Of a stretch of DNA of 64,000 bases, positions 60,495-64,000 are shown piece by piece (positions within the stretch are counted from its first letter, which is position 1; each line of letters starts with the position of its first letter). Source of the DNA: Streptomyces cyanogenus. GTDB taxonomy: Bacteria > Actinomycetota > Actinomycetes > Streptomycetales > Streptomycetaceae. The notes under the pieces were generated by a model, which saw only the letters and a list, made by a program, of their open reading frames with translations, was not told the origin of the DNA and did no database searches. The stretch covers positions 4,332,001 through 4,396,000 of the forward strand of contig NZ_CP071839.1 in the NCBI RefSeq assembly GCF_017526105.1, read 5' to 3'. A program made the translations under genes and the position numbers.

Positions 60495-60896
60495 ATGCGA
60501 TCACGTGACTACGACCTCGACTTCCGCGACCGCGCGAGCCGGATACGGGCCTGGGGCATCGGTCTGCTGGCCGTGGCGGGGCTGCTGTGGGCCTGGTGCG
60601 CCGTCCTGCTGCTCACCCCGTACGAGGCGGATCGCAAGCCGGACGACCAGTACCCCGCCCAGTGCGAGTCCCGTCTCTTCACCGACCGCGGCACCGCCAA
60701 CGAGGGCGTGTACAAGGGCGACTACTGCGCGAACGAACGCGACTGGCCGGAGGTGCTGGCCCTTCTCGGCCTGTCCGTCCCGGTCTCCCTCGCCGGCGCG
60801 ATCCTCGTCACGACGGGCACGGTCCACCGCACCCTGAGCGCCCACGCGGAGGCGATGCGGGAACTGGACAGGATCGCCGACGCACGCGGTGCGTAG
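60495..60896 (+). CDS. small membrane protein, unknown
   Basis: 133 residues from ATG 60495. Two transmembrane helices ('WGIGLLAVAGLLWAWCAVLL', 'VLALLGLSVPVSLAGAILVT') flank a polar loop with two Cys ('QYPAQCESRLFT', 'GDYCANERDWPE') that may form a disulfide. The cytoplasmic C-terminus is a short helix. No family recognised. It follows the HAD gene by 54 bp. Confidence 0.78.
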   Translation: MRSRDYDLDFRDRASRIRAWGIGLLAVAGLLWAWCAVLLLTPYEADRKPDDQYPAQCESRLFTDRGTANEGVYKGDYCANERDWPEVLALLGLSVPVSLAGAILVTTGTVHRTLSAHAEAMRELDRIADARGA

Positions 60897-60917
60897 CGCC
60901 GCGGGGCAGCAACGTAC

Positions 60918-61035
<118 letters not shown>

Positions 61036-61297
61036 GGGTGGGCGGTCCACGCGAGAGCGACATCGCGTGCTCGAAGCGACCGCCCCGGGCAGCTTCCGTG
61101 GCTCCACGGAGCGGTAGGGAATCACTCCGGAGCCGGCCTCGGGCTGCCCTGTCGGGAGCTGGGCGCACTGCCGTGCATGGACATCGCCCACCTCCGCTCC
61201 CAGTCGGTGACGCCGGGACGATCCCGGCGGATGGTGCACAACCACTCTGCCTCGCCGTCGAGTTGGGCGCCACCGAATAAAAGCGAACAAACGGCCG

Positions 61298-61540
61298 CTA
61301 CCGGCGCCGCCACCTGCGGCGCCGTGCCCTGCCGAAGAACCAGCCGGCCGGCGGCTCCTCGGAACGCCAGGGCTGCGGCTCGGGCGCCTCGGCCCGCCGG
61401 CGTGCGGCGAGCATCCGGGCCCGGGCGGACGGCTCGGAGGCCGGGGCCGCCCGGACGAACGCCTCGTCCAGGACGACGTCGCCCCATGCGTCCTCGCCGG
61501 TCCGCCCCTGTCCGTCCTGCTGCGGCGTCTCCTCAGCCAT
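61298..61540 (-). CDS. small basic-tailed conserved protein
   Basis: 80 residues: acidic N-terminus ('MAEETPQQDGQGRTGEDAWG'), central 'DEAFVRAAPASEPSARARML', and a strongly basic end ('WFFGRARRRRWRRR'). Soluble, probably nucleic-acid or membrane-surface binding. Function unknown. It lies upstream of, and transcribed towards, the ABC genes. Confidence 0.68.
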   Translation of the reverse strand: MAEETPQQDGQGRTGEDAWGDVVLDEAFVRAAPASEPSARARMLAARRRAEAPEPQPWRSEEPPAGWFFGRARRRRWRRR

Positions 61541-61623
61541 CCGCGGCCTCCCAGCCGTACGTCCGTTCTGCCCAGTGCCCGGGGCGGGGTGAAGTCCCCG
61601 TCAGGTCGCCGCGGTCCGGGGGA

Positions 61624-62343
61624 CTACTCCTCGCCCGCCAGCGTCAGCGAGCGCAGCTTCTGCCCGGCGTACCAGGTGGCCAGCACGGTGACCGCCACCA
61701 GCAGCACGGTGGCCGTCGGCAGGCCCACCTCGGAGGTCACCAGGTCACCGCCGGCCATCTTGTGGGCGACGGCCAGCGACCACTGCTGGACGCTCAGCGT
61801 GCGCGCGCCCGGCACCAGGGAGCCGAACAGCGCCTCCCAGACCAGGGCGTAGACGAGCCCGAACACCACCGCGTGCCGGGAGACCGTGCCGAGCAGCAGG
61901 AAGAGCGCCGAGTAGGCGATGGAGGAGACCAGCGCGGCGACCGTGTAGGCGACCGCGATCTGCTGGCCGTTGCCGTTCAGGATCAGGCCCGCGATCAGGG
62001 TCGGCACCGCGGAGAAGACCATGGTCACGGCGATGGCGACGATCAGCTTGGTGAAGATGATCGTGGGCCGCTTGAGCGGCTTGGACAGCAGGTAGACCAC
62101 GGAGCCGTCGTCGATCTCCGGGCCGATGGCGCCCGTGCCCGCGATGACCCCGATGATCGGCACCATGGTGGCGAGGGCGAAGCCGCCGAGGACGTCGGCG
62201 GCCGTCTGGTCGTCGGCTCCGGTCAGGCCGCGCACGGCCACGGAGATCACGATGAGCAGCAGCGGCAGCGCGCCGAGGATGAGGGCCCGACGGCGGCCGA
62301 GCAGGGCCCGGTAGGTCAGCCGGGCGACAGTGGGGTCGTACAT
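61624..62343 (-). CDS. ABC transporter permease
   Basis: 239 residues, six helices, ABC-2 type ('GGFALATMVPIIGVIAGTGA', 'EIDDGSVVYLLSKPLKRPTI', 'HAVVFGLVYALVWEALFGSL'). It pairs with the ATPase 10 bp upstream; the second permease gene lies upstream of that. An ABC-2 exporter of unknown substrate. Confidence 0.92.
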   Translation of the reverse strand: MYDPTVARLTYRALLGRRRALILGALPLLLIVISVAVRGLTGADDQTAADVLGGFALATMVPIIGVIAGTGAIGPEIDDGSVVYLLSKPLKRPTIIFTKLIVAIAVTMVFSAVPTLIAGLILNGNGQQIAVAYTVAALVSSIAYSALFLLLGTVSRHAVVFGLVYALVWEALFGSLVPGARTLSVQQWSLAVAHKMAGGDLVTSEVGLPTATVLLVAVTVLATWYAGQKLRSLTLAGEE

Positions 62344-62353
62344 CTTCGGCCTC

Positions 62354-63265
62354 CTACGCCGCGACCAGATACGAGAAGACGGACTCCAGGGACTCGTCGG
62401 ACGGCGAGACCGTGTGGAGCCGGATGCCGTGGTCGCGGGCGACCTTCGGCAGCAGGGCGGTGAAGCGGCCGAAGTCGACGGCCTGGATGCGCAGCGCGCC
62501 CTCGGCGTGGTCGACCTCGATACCGGCCGTGGAGGGGTCGGCGATCAGCGCGGCCGCGAGGGCCCGGTCGTCGCTGGACCGCACCAGGTAGCGGTGCGGG
62601 CGGTCGGTCATCAGGCGGCGGATCCGGCGGAAGTCGCCACTGGCGGCGTGCCGTCCGGCGACGACGACCTCGATGTGCCGGGCGAGTTGCTCGACCTCCT
62701 CCAGGATGTGCGAGGAGAACAGCACCGTGCGGCCCTCGTCGCCCATCCTGCGCAGCAGGTCCATCAGTTGCATGCGCTGGCGCGGGTCCATGCCGTTGAA
62801 CGGCTCGTCGAGCAGCAGCAGCGACGGGTCGTGCACGAGGGCGCTCGCCATCTTCACGCGCTGCCGCATGCCCTTGGAGTACGTGGAGATCTTCCGGTCC
62901 TGTGCGTACTCCATCTCGACCGTGGCGAGGGCGCGCTGGGCGGCCTTGTCGCCGAGGCCGTGCAGCTCGGCGTTGGCGACGACGAACTCGCGGCCGGTGA
63001 GGAAGTCGTACATCGCCTCCCGCTCGGGGACGATGCCGATGTGCCGGTAGATGGTCTCGTTGCGCCACGCCGGCCGGCCGTCGAGGGTGACCGTGCCGGT
63101 GGAGGGGGCGAGGAAGCCGCCCATCATGTTGATGAGGGTGGACTTTCCGGCGCCGTTGGGGCCGAGCAGGCCGGTGACGCCGGGGCCGATGGTCATGCTG
63201 ATGTCGTTGACGGCGACCACGTTGCCGAACCAGCGGGAGACGTGGTCGAGAGTGAGAGTGCTCAT
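62354..63265 (-). CDS. ABC transporter ATP-binding protein
   Basis: 303 residues. Walker A 'LLGPNGAGKSTLINMMGG', Q-loop 'IGIVPEREAMYDFLTG', signature 'YSKGMRQRVKMA', Walker B 'SLLLLDEPFNGMD', H-loop 'VLFSSHILEEVE'. The signature is YSKGM rather than LSGGQ, as in many ABC-2 drug or lantibiotic exporters. A C-terminal regulatory extension follows. Confidence 0.95.
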   Translation of the reverse strand: MSTLTLDHVSRWFGNVVAVNDISMTIGPGVTGLLGPNGAGKSTLINMMGGFLAPSTGTVTLDGRPAWRNETIYRHIGIVPEREAMYDFLTGREFVVANAELHGLGDKAAQRALATVEMEYAQDRKISTYSKGMRQRVKMASALVHDPSLLLLDEPFNGMDPRQRMQLMDLLRRMGDEGRTVLFSSHILEEVEQLARHIEVVVAGRHAASGDFRRIRRLMTDRPHRYLVRSSDDRALAAALIADPSTAGIEVDHAEGALRIQAVDFGRFTALLPKVARDHGIRLHTVSPSDESLESVFSYLVAA

Positions 63266-63317
63266 GGGCGCAGCCCATTCCTTGGAAGGGTGGTGGCGGG
63301 GGACGGGCTGGTCGTGG

Positions 63318-64000
63318 TCACAGTCCCACCTTCCGGTAGCGGCGGATCAGGAGGCCGTAGCAGGCGGCGATCAGGCCGAGGACGAACAGGACGTAGACCG
63401 CGCCCTCGCCGCCGGACGGGCCGGCCCCGCCGGGGAAGGTGGAGTTGCCGCCGAGGAAGGCGGACTGCACGCCGTCGATCAGCGTGATCGGCGAGAACAG
63501 GCCGATCCACGGGATGGCGCCGGTGCTGTCCTGGGTGTAGGCGATGGCCTGGAGGGTGGACACCGCGCCGTAGGAGATGGTCAGTACGGCGATCACGGCG
63601 GCGATGCCGAAGCCGCGGCGCGGGGTGAACGCGGCGATGACCAGGCCGATTCCGGCGAAGAGCAGCGAGAGCAGGGCCACGGCGACCAGTCCCTGGGCGA
63701 ATTCCTTGGTCTGGTGGGCAAAGCCCATCTTGGACAGCAGCGCGCCCGCGTACATCACGAGCAGCGGGGCGCCGGTGAGGACGAAGAGCGCCGAGGCGAG
63801 CGCCGCGAACTTGGCGCGGACGTAGTCGGCGGTCTCGATGGGCCGCGAGAAGTACAGCGGCACGGTCTTGAAGCGCAGGTCGCGGGAGACCGCCTGGGGT
63901 GCCTGCGAGGCGACGTACAGGCTGATCACGGCCTGCATGATGATCGCGTACCGGGTGTAGGGCACCGGCAGTTCGTGCGCCTTGGTGGCGACGGCGACCG
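63318..64000 (-). CDS. ABC transporter permease, 5' end outside window
   Basis: At least 226 residues to the right edge; the frame stays open past the internal GTG near 63965 ('VAVATKAHELPVPYTR'), so the true start is beyond 64000. Helices include 'FAALASALFVLTGAPLLVMY' and 'LVAVALLSLLFAGIGLVIAA'. 'KTVPLYFSRPIETADYVRAK' matches the 'YLLSKPLKRP' element of the other permease, so the two form a heterodimeric pore. Confidence 0.9.
   Translation of the reverse strand, partial: VAVATKAHELPVPYTRYAIIMQAVISLYVASQAPQAVSRDLRFKTVPLYFSRPIETADYVRAKFAALASALFVLTGAPLLVMYAGALLSKMGFAHQTKEFAQGLVAVALLSLLFAGIGLVIAAFTPRRGFGIAAVIAVLTISYGAVSTLQAIAYTQDSTGAIPWIGLFSPITLIDGVQSAFLGGNSTFPGGAGPSGGEGAVYVLFVLGLIAACYGLLIRRYRKVGL

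Overview
The window is high-GC actinobacterial chromosome, almost certainly Streptomyces. Support: strong GC bias at third codon positions, frequent GTG starts, Streptomyces-type families (subtilisin-inhibitor-like protein, DUF5926 SEC-C protein, SpoIIE-type phosphatases with HATPase partners, free-standing Prim-pol proteins), CCA-less tRNA genes and a parS-like 14-mer one base from the Streptomyces ParB site. From memory and unchecked, the gene order around pheA-serS, the copper genes and the HtrA protease resembles the core region near oriC of S. coelicolor.

Layout. 1-2.2 kb: an EmrB/QacA-type exporter followed by its TetR regulator, with a 32-bp palindromic operator at the exporter start. 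2.3-8.3 kb: an overlapping operon for a response regulator, sensor kinase, GT2-GtrA fusion and ArnT/PMT-like membrane glycosyltransferase. 8.4-10.6 kb: a DUF2797 protein, a decayed MarR gene, and an alpha/beta hydrolase behind a 17-codon leader ORF and a start-occluding hairpin. 10.9-17.2 kb: a relic of an actinomycete integrative element in tRNA-Arg(ACG), bounded by a 16-bp direct repeat, with rep, xis and int debris and an intact CHAT-NTPase-TPR protein plus small membrane protein. 17.4-23.2 kb: tRNA-Ser(GCT), a secreted protease inhibitor, and a 1590-residue PAS/pseudokinase/receiver protein. 23.3-25.2 kb: a divergent TetR/MFS pair with two operators. 25.7-30.7 kb: acyl-CoA ligase, ECF sigma factor, and a MaoC/OB-fold, MaoC and thiolase operon. 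30.8-35.2 kb: a small exported protein, a Prim-pol protein, then a wHTH, STAS and SpoIIE partner-switch group. 35.5-38.3 kb: divergent arsenic genes (arsM; arsR, aquaporin, arsC), then tRNA-Ser(TGA). 38.4-50.4 kb: HtrA protease, GDPD, two HATPase switch proteins, SEC-C protein, a candidate small RNA, a degenerate Prim-pol, a degenerate SpoIIE-like protein, aminopeptidase P and a MocR regulator. 50.6-56.8 kb: a copper/heme cluster (DUF1775, Sco1, PCuAC, CopCD, Dyp peroxidase). 56.9-61.5 kb: pheA, a DnaA-box-rich gap, serS, a HAD phosphatase, a membrane protein and a very unusual serine-class tRNA-like gene. 61.6-64 kb: an ABC exporter running off the right edge.

The best candidates for new biology are the CHAT-NTPase-TPR plus membrane-protein pair on the integrative relic, the tRNA-like gene at 60920-61035 with 49 nt in place of the anticodon arm, and the leader-peptide-controlled hydrolase whose nucleophile is Asn.
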